Position numbers and translations under genes: made by a program. Below the pieces are notes generated by a model. The model was given only the letters and a program-made list of their open reading frames with translations, was not told the origin of the DNA and ran no database searches. Of a DNA stretch of 64,000 nucleotides, positions 10,900 through 21,961 are shown piece by piece. The DNA lies in the NCBI GenBank assembly GCA_003008705.1, contig PDUO01000017.1:65827-129826 (forward strand), written 5' to 3'. This stretch comes from Pezicula radicicola (taxonomy: Eukaryota > Ascomycota > Leotiomycetes > Helotiales > Dermateaceae). Position 1 is the first letter of the stretch. Every line of letters starts with the position of its first letter.

Positions 10900-12495
10900 T
10901 ACGCAGTCACTGTGGAATTCGTGGAGACCGTTGCAGTTCTGGTGAATGGATTAGGTGTTTCGCCAGAAACAAGTGTATATTGTGGCCCTAAAAATGAGCT
11001 GAGTTGTTCGGAGAACAGATTAGATATCATGGCATTACAGTGTATGGACTCTTCATATACCTGCCACTTGTTACTACAGAGAAAGACAGTTACATAGGCT
11101 GCTCTTGTCTTTTGAGAAGAGGACCAAGTGTTGGAAATAGTGCGATTTCGTAGAAGTCACAATTTGTTACGACGGTTTGTATTATGATAGTTGTAATTCC
11201 GTCGCAACCTAAACTCGTAGCAAGTGTTGTGATATCACCCCCTTCTATGGCAGTGATTAAAGCCGCGTTTGCCCCATTCACAGATATAGGCAGCTTTGAT
11301 GTTCCTAATGTTATATCGACAGACCAGAGCTCGCTTAGAGACGACGACGGTGCAATTGTAGAAATGTTCGCCGGTAGACTGACTCCAGTTGATGTTCCTT
11401 GGGTAATTGGTGCAAGAAGAGGTTTCTGTGGATATAGGTGGAGATTAAATGGACTCAATCGTTGGTTGAGAATTTGAGGTAGTCGAGGTACTTAATGAAG
11501 ATGAAGGCGAGGATATACGATCGGTTACGCTGATTGAGAAGAGGATGTTCCTGTGCATAGGGTTGCTATTAGAGGGTTTCCGGGGTCGACAAAAACGTAA
11601 AGCTGCAAAAACACGAGGATTGAGGCTCTTTTCTTTCTTGAAACTTGTGCAAATCCCCCACAGGCCTCTTGTGGTGCACCTGGGCAAGGAGATTGGCAAA
11701 GTGAGGGAGGTTGCAAGTCTCCTAGTCCAATCAAGTTCCCGCAAAAGCAGCCTCCTGGTTCAACACCGGTGTATATGGAAGGGCCTCCGTTTCCAGTAGA
11801 GGAGCAAGAATTAATACATTCCTCAACAGAGCCTGTACTATTGGAGTTAGATGTTGCATTGATAATCGGGCTGCCGTCAGCGTTGACGTCAAGGTAACAT
11901 CCAGAGGCAATGTAGGTGCCGGTGGAGCTTCCTACAGCAGGAACCACTCCTGGTGTTAGCGAAGTTGAGGCCGCAGGCAACAGAGTAGAAGAACTCGTTA
12001 AGGCGTTTAAACTACTTGGAGCACTTGTTAATTCCGAACTTGTTTCTGTTGTCTGACTACTTTGTGGTTCGCTAACCGAAAACATCGAAGAAGTCACAGA
12101 ACTAGTTAGAAGAATAGGTACGGGTTCTATTAATGTAAAACTAGGCATCGCCAAGGTAGCTAAGCTTTCTTGAGACGATGTTTCTAGAGTCCTAGATGCT
12201 CCTGATTCTGACGAAGTAGATGGCGAGGAACTTGTCACAGAGATTTGAGACGAACTCGAAGCAACATCGGTGGGGCTTGAGTTTGAGTCGCTGACCGAAG
12301 GACCCTGGAATGAGCTTGTCGTGGTCGTGATACTGGATGGCTCTGCTCCAATTAGCGAAGGTTGACTAAGAGAGATTATTGTTAGGCTAGTTTCTGAAGA
12401 GCTGGCTAGAGAGCTTAAGCTTGCGGCGGCTGTACTACTAGAAGACTCTGATTTAATTAGGGGAGGTTGAGTAAGAGAGGCTGTTATAGGGCTAA
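10900..12495 (-). pseudogene. Decayed WSC-domain Ser/Thr-rich surface protein gene
   Basis: On the minus strand a Ser/Thr-rich region (about 12490-11950) leads into a recognisable WSC domain: GCYLDVNADGSP, TGSVEECINSC, YTGVEPGGCFCGN, CPGAPQEACGGFAQ. A 42-base intron then restores LYVFVDPGN. WSC proteins are usually secreted or wall-anchored glycan binders or stress sensors. After the WSC domain the frame changes at least twice: it is lost at a TAA near 11525, regained near 11430, and lost again near 11090, where the coding-like stretch with WQVYEESIHCNAMI continues in another frame. No signal peptide is found; upstream, where one should be, lies a mutated tandem repeat. I read this as a pseudogene, though sequencing errors or missed introns could explain some breaks. 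Confidence 0.6.
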
Positions 12496-12870
12496 TTTTA
12501 GGAGATAAAACCCTATAGACAAAGTTTCTATATTTAAAGTTTCTATATTTATATTATTATACTACTAGAATACTCTACTCTAATTAGTAAAAATTAACTA
12601 AGAGAGATTAATATTAGTCTAGTTTCTAAAGAACTAGATAGAAAGCTTAAGCTTATAGTAGTTGTTATACTAGAAGACTCTACTATAATTAGTAAACTAA
12701 GACAGATTAATATTAGTCTAGCTTCTAAAGAACTAGCTAGAGAGCTTAAGGTTGTACCGGCCGTTATACTAGAAGACTCTAATTTAATTAGGGGAGGTTA
12801 AGTAAGAAAAGCTACTACAGGGCTAATTTTAGGAGATAAAATTCCTATATATAAAGTTTCTATATCTAAT
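12364..12870. repeat. Diverged tandem copies of the Ser/Thr-rich coding unit, RIP-like
   Basis: Three related copies of the AAGACTCT/CTTAAGCTT-containing unit start near 12364, 12597 and 12696. Copy 1 is still open in the WSC gene frame. Compared with copy 1, copies 2 and 3 differ mainly by G-to-A and C-to-T changes (for example GCGGCGGCTG becoming ATAGTAGTTG). Copies 1 and 3 also share a downstream block containing GGGCTAATTTTAGGAGATAA. The pattern fits repeat-induced point mutation of a duplicated segment. Confidence 0.65.
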
Positions 12871-13011
12871 ATTATTATAAATATAATATAACTAAGTACT
12901 GCGGATTGGGCTACTAATTTCGGCTGGTTTGGTCGCTGTTTTACACAGCTTCAACCGCTCGCTAAAGGCTACAGCACACGTACCTCGGTTCGCTTAGAGC
13001 TGCGACCTCCT

Positions 13012-13259
13012 TCTCCATCATGGAAATAAGCGGCCCATTTTGACACACTGGTGCGTAGGTGACAACAGCAAAAAATCGCACTTTTTGCGCATTATTGACT
13101 CTTATGTTTTATAATAAAATATAGTATAGGATATTTTAGTATATATTAAAATAGACACGATTTTGTTCACAATTTTAGGAGAGCAGGAGGGCAAATAACA
13201 AAGTATTTGGTGTTAAGACCCGATGTGTCAAAATAGGCCGCTTATTTCCATGTTGGAGA
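13012..13259. mobile_element. 248-base MITE-like element with 35-base terminal inverted repeats
   Basis: Left end 13012-13046 and right end 13225-13259 are inverted copies with 2 mismatches in 35. The core is TGGAAATAAGCGGCC on the left and its complement GGCCGCTTATTTCCA on the right. The 178-base centre is AT-rich and codes for nothing. I see no clean target-site duplication. The size and long TIRs fit a MITE; a hairpin-forming regulatory repeat is the alternative. Confidence 0.65.
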
Positions 13260-13406
13260 GCCAACCCAGAAACCGCACCCCTCCTCTCGCTCTCTGGCCA
13301 CGACTCTCGAAGTTTATATCCCGCTGTCCTCAACACCCATTATCCTCGAACCTCTCGAAAATAATCAACCACCTCCGTCTCCTCATTCGAAACTTCCATC
13401 GCGGCC

Positions 13407-13490
13407 ATGGCCCCTACGATTCAAGTGCCAGCGGAGGACATTCTCAAAACCCTCCAGAATGTTCACAAACAACGTATCGACGCCAATTGA
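13407..13490 (+). other. Possible truncated gene start
   Basis: A typical start context (GCCATGGCCCC) follows a pyrimidine-rich leader and opens 27 codons beginning MAPTIQVPAEDILKTLQNV, then TGA. Further coding-like stretches to about 13655 lie in other frames and contain stops. It could be the 5' remnant of a gene broken beside the inverted-repeat element. No family recognised. Confidence 0.25.
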
Positions 13491-13756
13491 TTGGTTTGGC
13501 ATTGGTTTTGGATCGTGATTTCGAGGATTTTTCTTGAAATGGGATGATGATGAGACCTACTTTCAAGAAGAGGTTGTCTACTCCAATCTTTACAAGTTTG
13601 CTACGAGTAGTGAGGGAAAATGGAAGCGGCATTTCCCCTCGTAAGATGTTGGTTCAAAATATCCACCGCAGTAACGAAGTTTAAATTGCACAAAAAGGCC
13701 ATCTTCTAATAACACACCAGCAGTCTCAGGTTACCAAAGCTCCACCCCCAATCAAA

Positions 13757-16700
13757 TCAAAACAAAAAACTCTCAAAAATACACTCCTCAACCCCCTCAA
13801 ACTCCAACCTCCTATTCAAACTCCCATCCCCAAACCCCTCCTCCACCACCTCCACAACATCCTCACTCTTCTGCCAACCCCCCAAATGCACCTCCTCGTC
13901 AACAAAAATCCCAATCGGCGGACAAATACTCGTCAACGTTCTCCCTCCCTGATTACTACAAACCTTCCCAGTCCCAGTAACAACCCAATCCGTAGCAACT
14001 TCTCTTGCCAGGGAACGAGAACTAATGATGATTGTCCCTCGGTTCGGGTACGATGGGGAATTGGGGGGAAAGTATCGCACATCTCGAATGCGTGCTGAGT
14101 CTGGGAGGTAGATTGGTAAACCTGGAACAAGGACCTCGCGACTACGATCAAGCTCGTCTCGGAAGAGCGCGATGCGGTACACGGAGAGTTGATTACTGCT
14201 GCATGTCAGGTACAGAAACTCCGGAGTCCATGTCAAAGTCACTGGTGAGCGACGGAGAGAGTCTAGCGTGCAGTCGCCTAGGTGGAGCTTCTTGTGATGG
14301 ATTAGGGTTGGAGGACTTCGGCAGGTTTTGCGGGTGGAGAGTTGGTAGGTTGATACGATTATATAGAGTCTGACCCTTTTTTGTGTTTCTATTCCAACGA
14401 CTTGCGTGTCTGGTGGCTTGGATTTTGAGGGGATTATATCTTGTGCTTCGAGGGATGTTGTGTGAAGCGTTTCTTTACCAGGAGAGAAGAAGCATTGTGT
14501 GCATACGAGTCGAGCTGAAATTTAGAATGAGTAGTTAAATGCGTATTTATTGTAAGCTTGGACTTACTATTGCTACCAGAAACTCGTGCTTTCCGAGTGA
14601 AGTATGTCTTCAGTTCGAAGTCTGCAAAGAGGATCTCGCCTCCGAATAAAGGCCAAACTACAAGCGACTTGCTTGGGTGGAAGACTGGAGGGGAGTCCTT
14701 AAGGAGTACCGGCAATGGACGACGGTATCGAAACAGAAGCCTGGGAGAATGTAGCGGGCTGATATCATAAATTAAAAGTGATCCGTTCTTCTGCAGTATA
14801 TTGGCTGGCGCTATTCTCGCAGTTGGTCTTGCAGAAGTCCTGTAAGTTGGACTCTCTTCATCGCTGCTGTCATCCGACAACGAGATATCGCTTTCATCTG
14901 ATGAAGCTTTTTGATCCAGAGGACTTTCTTCCACTTCATCATCCGAATCATTGAGCAGCTCGTCCCTTATCATTGTGACCTTCTCATCTGCACTTCTAGA
15001 AACGGAAGATGATCTCGAACTTGTAGTTGAACCCTCTGGTGAATCATTATCGCTCTCGGTTTCTTCGTCGACGTTAGTAGAACCATCACTCCAACTTTCG
15101 GATGCTGAATCGAACTCGAGCCCGTCTTCATCTGAAGAGCATGAGCTCTCTTCGTCATCGCTCCCCTCAGCCAGCTTTGGTAGAATTCTTGGAGTGCTAG
15201 GCAGCTCCTCCACACGTTTAGTTAACTGATTCTCCTTCTTTGGACGACGTTTATGTCTCGTTGCTAGAACTATATAAGACCTCGATGCAGCGAATTCCTC
15301 CAGGGGTGCTTCAGTCCCAGTTTGGTCCAATCCAAAGCTGAAACTCGGAATGAATTGGCCATAGATGTTTTTGATGAACATCTGAGACCCTATTCGAAGA
15401 ATTTTGAGATCGGTACTGAAGGAGATCGCCTTGGCATTTTCATCTTCCGCTGGGTATTCGATTCCAATTGGCCAGTATTTGTCATGTTCTATAGCATCTT
15501 TTTCAGTAGTTATGATGTTCATAGCCACGCAGTTTGGCATCATGGTTCTTAAGTCCCAATCTTGACATGAGAATTGCACGCAGCCTGATCCAGGAGCACT
15601 GCAAGGCACCAAATTAGAATAAGTTCCATATCTTAAGAACTAAGTACTTACTCCGGTGGTAATAGTTGCAAAACATGTGCTTGGGTCCCATCAAGACTGA
15701 AAGCTTCCCAATATCTGCCAGGGATTCTCTCGTGTGGGTTGTGTGCGTTGTCCGGTGGAGAATCAAGGATAAAATTTCTGTACCTTGAGAAATTTTGACT
15801 TAGAAAGTTCTTGAAGCCAAGTATTGCCCGCAATACCCGATCCATTTCTCCTTGAAACGGTGCCCTCCTACACCTCTCGTCGTAACACGTTGGCCGATGT
15901 AAGAAGTACTTCCACTCAAACAAGAAGTCGGAATAGTCATTTCGATACGGTCCTCCATATCGACTCCAAAAGCCCTGACTACTATGCACACCCCACTTCA
16001 AATCTTGGGATACTTCCCACATCTCCTTCAAAAACTTACGAATTGTCACCGAAAGAGTCCCAAATGCCGTCGATACACAAAGGCTCTGAACTTGCAGGGT
16101 GGTTACGAAATTCGTGGATGTCAAAAAAGTTCCTACTTGACTTGACATGTCTGGAAAGTCATCACTGTACTGCATATGCTTATCCCAGTACTTTGCCGAG
16201 TAGGTGAGGAAATGATTCTTCATGATATCTTCACCAGAATTTGTTAGCCAACGGCCATCGATCTTTTCAAGGCTCGTGGAAAATTTTGGTTGTGAAAGGT
16301 AAGATAGACAAGCGTTGGCGATGGCGAAGCTTGTGACTGATAAATCAATAGGGATAATTGAGGCGATATGTTGCCTGAACACGCTTGGATGATTGAGGAG
16401 AAATGTTCTTAGTGTTGAGTGAAATATATGACAGATCTGGTCGTTGTGGTCCCGTGGATCCTCTTGAACATCAATCATTGGTGCGAGAACTCGAGTTAGA
16501 GGTGCCTTGAAGGGTAATTTGTCAATGATGCCAATCGCATCCATCAGTTCCGTAAGCCGAAGCGGCCTTCTGGCCCACGTAAGGATGCTAAAAGCTTTGC
16601 TGTTATGACTTAGCGATGTATTCTAGAACAAATCTGAGCTAGTCTTACCACACAATCCCTCTTTGTTGGATTTCGTACCGCGAGAAGGCTTTTTCGTAGT

Positions 16701-18636
16701 ATGCGTCCAAGTCCATTGGCAGCCCATGCAAGATGAACGTTCTCATGTCATCCAAATTTCCTACTTCTTCCTCGATAGCTTTGACCATCAACTTCGCAAA
16801 CAAGAAGTTTCCCCGGGCTCGGTGTTGGATCTCTATCAAGATCCACTTGCGAGTATCCTCGTCAACCTCACTTTTATGAAGAGAAGGGACTACCTGTGAG
16901 AGAAACGAATGAATATCCTTGTCAGTTTGATCTTGCATAGTGATCGTGGGATATTGTTGAAGCTTCTCCCGAATCTGATGTTTGTTTTGGCTACTGAACC
17001 AGACTTTGACTGAATTCGAAGCCTCTTTCATTAAGTCGAGAACAATATTGACGATATTCGCGGCGTCTGGCCATCTTTTCCGTTCGTCTTCCACATCCAT
17101 ACCATCAAGAAATATGTGTGTCGAAGGAAAATCTTTGACGAGCAATTTGATAAACTGTACGATGTTCTGAGGATCGGACGAAGACATCAGAGTTGCTTCG
17201 TAAACATGCTCTGAAATAGTATGTTTCTGCTTCCAATATTTCTCAAATAGCTGACTTGCGAGATTCCTCGTGGTTTGGATCACTGTCCATTGGGTATTGG
17301 TCTGGAAGAAATGGAAGGCGGTGGTAGTAAAGTTCTCAAGCCGTTCTACATGCTCAATTGCATGCGAACAAAGTGTTGACTTCCCGGCTCCAGGCCCTCC
17401 TCGTACCCAAATGACAGAGTTGTTTGACGTACCATCAAGCCACCTGACAAATGTTGGCTCATCAAGTAGCCACTCGCAAGTGTTTTCAAATCTTTCTTTG
17501 ACATTGTCGTGGTGCCGTTTTAGGTTGTACTCGCGGGCTCCTGCTTCGTCCGAGCTCGCAGGACCTAGCCAGTTGCTGATTTCCTGGTAGATGAATCCTA
17601 CTGTGCATTAGAACAAGAATTTGTCATGGAGTTTCGCACACGCACGAGAACGATCATTTTGTTGGACTTGTCTCCACTCAGCTGATTCAAGCCTTTCAAT
17701 CTTGGCCTCATCCCTCTCGATGCCTGCTTCCAACCTCTCCTTGGCAGCATCTTCTCTTTCCCCTCTAGACTTACGTGCTTCCACAATTGGTGCCAGTTTT
17801 TCAACTTGATTCGCATCAGCCTCCATGTTAGAAATGATGTCTTTCAGCTTTTTGGTGTTGAAAGAAAATGTGCTTCGCGTCAATATGCTGAAGCCTATAA
17901 TGATTAGTTTGAACAGAGCATACAACATGTAACTCACTATTCTTGGCGCATTCTTTATCTATACGACAATAAAATCGGAAGATATTGATATACGCTTGAC
18001 AGAGGTAATGTTGCATTTCTACCGAGTCACTGTAAAGGTCCTCAAACCATGCCATGCGTTTCAATTGGGTACCCAATGCTAGCAACTCATTCTTGATCTT
18101 GTCAAATAGGTCGAAATATCTCCCTAAGCCCTGAGTAATCAGTCAGTTGAGCTTGAAGAACTAGATCTGCAACTTATGAGATCTTACATTGATTATAATC
18201 TTCAATCCTCCCCAGATGATAGCCGCTGGCATCGCGTTCACTTGGACTAAGATTAGGTTAGAATAAACAGTACTTCTAGAAAGGATAAAACATACCCATG
18301 GTATCGACGATGTTGTAGAAAGACTGTAGCTCGGAGACTACTGGTTTCAAGACCTTTCTCATCAACTTCACACTCGTCCTTTGTGAGTGCTTCATTTCCA
18401 TCTCCTTAGCACATTCGAAAAGCGCTTCAGGAGTATTTGGGTTGTTTGTCCCCATGCACGAGGCAATGAACTCTCTTTTCTTCGTTTTCTCAGGTAGCGC
18501 ATGGATATATTTCATGAATGCATCTTCAAAAGGAGTCGTGGACCTAGGTCCAATCTCAGTAGAGTGAAAGGAATTGGGTAAGTTGAATGGAAGGTTACAA
18601 AGAAGAACTTACTCCGAGCTCTGGGAAGACGCCATG
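13757..18636 (-). CDS. NACHT-type STAND protein (DUF7708-like N-terminus), 1482 aa
   Basis: Nine exons: 18636-18614, 18543-18296, 18246-18188, 18130-17938, 17894-17646, 17600-16649, 16587-15652, 15598-14568, 14514-13757; 4449 bases in total. The N-terminal 170 aa match the DUF7708-type helical domain of fungal NACHT proteins (PAAIIWGGLKIIIN, then a coiled coil rich in Glu/Arg). The P-loop is GGPGAGKST near 325-333 and Walker B is IFLDGMD near 420-426, followed by typical STAND helices (LRLTELMDAIG, ICHIFHSTLRTFLL). The C-terminal third contains an acidic Ser/Asp/Glu-rich insert and beta-strand-rich sequence (SGCVQFSCQDWDLR, SPVTLTWTPEFLYL) that could form a propeller sensor, though I cannot count blades. 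Such proteins act as NLR-like switches in fungal non-self recognition; that role is inferred. It is divergently placed to the AAA gene. Confidence 0.8.
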
Positions 18637-19445
18637 ATGCCTGCTCTTTTTGTCTTCTCTTTAAAATGTTATAGTGAAATGATTCAATGGATATATTCAG
18701 TAAGATGCGGAATGAAGGCAATTCGGCCTCCCGAGAGATTTTGAGGCAATCATATTGAGAGATTTGTCAGTGTTTATGTGTGTTAGTGGCATCACCATAT
18801 TTTTCGAATGATGACCGAGTATGTATGTGTAGGCTGCACATTGTGTCACCAAGTGCACTGGCGGTGCTCGAGGTTGTGCCTCCCGCCCCCAATGTAAGGC
18901 TCTGGGGTGTTCATGGCCGGTCACTGGCGCGGTGGTGGCAGTATATTTGACCTCGTGCACAAAATCAATGCGCCGTCCTCTCGATTGGGTGGGGAGCCGT
19001 CCACTGCCAGAATTGCCTCCATTTGCTCGTCCAGTCAAAACTACGCAAGCACCCCCATTTCACGGTTCTCACCGATGCGCGAATATGACTAGAAAGCCTC
19101 ATACCACCCGTATATTCGCCAGGGCGTCGAGACTGCTTAGCCTCCTAGGCAGCCCAAGGCAAAATTATGCCTTGTCAGCCACAATTGCCAACAACTTATC
19201 GAACTTATGAAATGTGCGATAAAATGACGGGAACTGCTCAGCCCTCGTAGATGCATTTCTGCAGTATAACCTACCTAGGAATTGAGGCTTCACCAGTTGG
19301 GCTCTATGTGAATGGCAGTTAGAAAAGCGAGATTAAAGCTCAGAGGCCCCAGGGTTCAGGAAACACACAGGAGAATTGCCACGGTTTTCTTTTGTGAATA
19401 AAAGCTTGTCTATTATCATCATTCCTAAACCAAACGTAGCCAACC
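18637..19445. other. Shared upstream region of the NACHT and AAA genes
   Basis: About 810 bases separate two divergently transcribed genes and probably hold both promoters. I see only short chance open frames and no convincing motif. Confidence 0.5.
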
Positions 19446-21961
19446 ATGTCGCCAGCCGTAGAAACCGCGATCCTCACACAGCAGAGGTCAAGGCATGAGC
19501 CACCTATGACGACAACTATATCTGTCACAAAAGGAAAGGACGAGAATGGCCGACCTGGAGAGCTTATCTCGGTTGCTAGGTCAACAGAGCTCAACACTCC
19601 TCCCGAGTTAAATCAACTTGAAGAGGAGGCAAGCCAGAAATCGAAGATAGACAGGGCTGAAGCAAAACGCATTGCGAGATACGATGATGTGTAAGTTGCG
19701 CAAACTCTTCCCAACTATTCTCACATATACTAACAAGCTTTGTAGCTTTGATCAGTACGTTCCATTTAGATGTTTGTCGTGGTCTGAAAAACTCCAGACT
19801 AATCTAGGGTATATAGGCGAACTCTTAGTCGCAAGCTTATTAAGACGGCAAAACCAAAAGCAAAGAAGAAGAATGGTCCTATTCTAACAGTACGGCGCGT
19901 CTTCGATTCGAAGGGCCGACATACAAGTACGAAAGTGGACATCGCCAGTCAGTGTCTATCCGATGTTCTTCGAAACATATATAAAGACATTAATGGGTTG
20001 TCACTGAACAGAAACCCTCCAACAGTAAGATGGTTCTCGGGATCGAATAAGTCTAAGCACAGCTAACTTTGAACTGTCAGGCTGACCCGTCTCTATTCTA
20101 TCACGCCGTTTCCCCTCTTCAAGCAAGATTACAAGAAGAGGAAGCAAATTTCTCACCAGACCAAGTTCTAAAAGCAGATATTAGCACTGCTCTACGATTC
20201 ATCGGGCAGCAGCATGGTCAGGCTTTCAAGGAAGTAGAATCTTTGGTATCTTACGGGGAAATTACGTGGGATCTTTTGTGGGCTCTTTTTGATCCCAATG
20301 CCATGATCTATCATGACCACGAGATTACAGAGCAGCCCCAAGTATTCCTCTTCAGAGGAATGGACATTGAGTACACCCAAGCGGGTAGTCGATATTGGGC
20401 CATTCAAGCCGACTTCATTGCAGACAGCGGGCAAAAGTTTGGGTACGCAAGTCAACCAAAAGGGTTTGCTATCCATGAATTTGAAGGAGCACGGAAAATT
20501 CGGGACTTGATAACTTATCCACTGAGATTTCATACCAGCGAGTCATCATTGCGCCAAGAGCTGGTTTCCAGAGGTAGAAAATATGCTTCATTGAGCAAGC
20601 CAACTATATGGGAGACAAGTGGCCCAGCAATGACAGAGGAGAGGAATGACAGGTGTGTAGGCTTTCCCATAATTCTTTACTCCAAGATTGTGTACCCCGA
20701 CTTCATCGGTGTTAACCTACCTTATGTTATAGATGGGAAACACGGCAATTCAAATTTACGGTATGTTTCCTCCTTTTATGACTGGACTGACGACTGACGA
20801 GATAAAGTCCTATGGCAGAGCAATGGTCGATGCATCCGCGTTTCGAGCATTCAACTCCAACTGCAGTTACATCCCCCTGGTGCATACAACAGTAGATCAG
20901 GATCGACTCACGGATGATCAACTTCTTATTTGCTCTCCTGTTGCCTTCGGCTTCTCGTTTGGCAACAAACAATGGGGTATGTTCTGTTTTCTTTGAAGGA
21001 AATCAAGTAGTCTTACTGATAATCTCTCTAGGTGGACTTGCAGTTTCTCGACTTCTGGAGGTAGAGTGGCAGCCAGAAGTGTTCGATTCCCTCGAGTTGG
21101 GTCAAAGACAGAAGACTCTCATCCACTCTCTTGTGAGAGAGCATTCATCTACAGACTTTGACGATGTCATCAAAGGCAAAGGAAAAGGTCTTATCGGTCT
21201 CCTCAGTGGCTCTCCCGGTTGCGGCAAGACATTGACTGCTGAAGCCGTTGCTGAGATCTGTAAAAAGCCTTTATATGTGGTAAGTGCCGGAGAGCTGGGG
21301 AATAGGCCTGATGCAGTCGACAAGAACTTGAAACTCATTCTGGAACTATCCCATAAATGGGATGCAGTGCTGCTTCTTGACGAAGCAGATGTTTTCCTTC
21401 AAAAACGGGACAATAAAGATGTGAAGAGAAATGCTCTTGTATCAATTTTTTTGCGACAGTTGGAATACTTTCAAGGTATCTTGTTCCTCACGACGAATCG
21501 GATCAGTGATTGTGATCCTGCCTTTGAAAGTAAGTTCAAGCATACGATGCATAAAAATGCACAGAAGCTAATGAATTACACTCAGGCCGAATCCACATCT
21601 CGGTTTTATATCCAGATCTTGGGCTCACTGCCAGGAAAAATATATGGTCATTGTTTATTGGACAAGCCCAGAAACGTTTCGAAAGCTATACTCCGTTCAA
21701 GCGCGAGGATCTTGACCGCATAGCAGGATACACATTCAATGGCAGACAGGTGAGTAACGCCCAGCTTCCATACGCAGTTTGCTTCTTTGTTTCGGAGCCT
21801 GACTTACTCTTCAGATCAAACACCTTGTCGCCAATGCTCAATCAATCGCGAGGGGAGAGAAGAGACCGATATCTGTGGACGACATTGACACTGTTATCGA
21901 TGTTCATACCACTTGGAATGAGTCGAAAGCCGAGAGCGCCAATTCAATAAGCCTTATATGA
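19446..21961 (+). CDS. AAA+ ATPase with DUF7025-like N-terminal domain, 682 aa
   Basis: Nine exons: 19446-19690, 19746-19754, 19808-20024, 20081-20652, 20733-20760, 20808-20976, 21032-21529, 21586-21749, 21815-21961; 2049 bases. The first 410 aa look like the DUF7025-type region (TVRRVFDSKGRHTSTKVDI, VFLFRGMDIEYTQAG, SYGRAMVDASAF, LLICSPVAFGFSFGNKQW). The AAA module has Walker A GSPGCGKT near 472-479, Walker B LLLDEADV near 526-533, and a sensor-1 type TTNRISDCDPAF. The last exons give a helical lid. The 9-base second exon has good sites on both sides (TTGTAG/, /GTACGT), but skipping it also keeps the frame, so its use is uncertain. Related fungal proteins are common and uncharacterised; a remodelling role is inferred from the fold. 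Confidence 0.8.
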
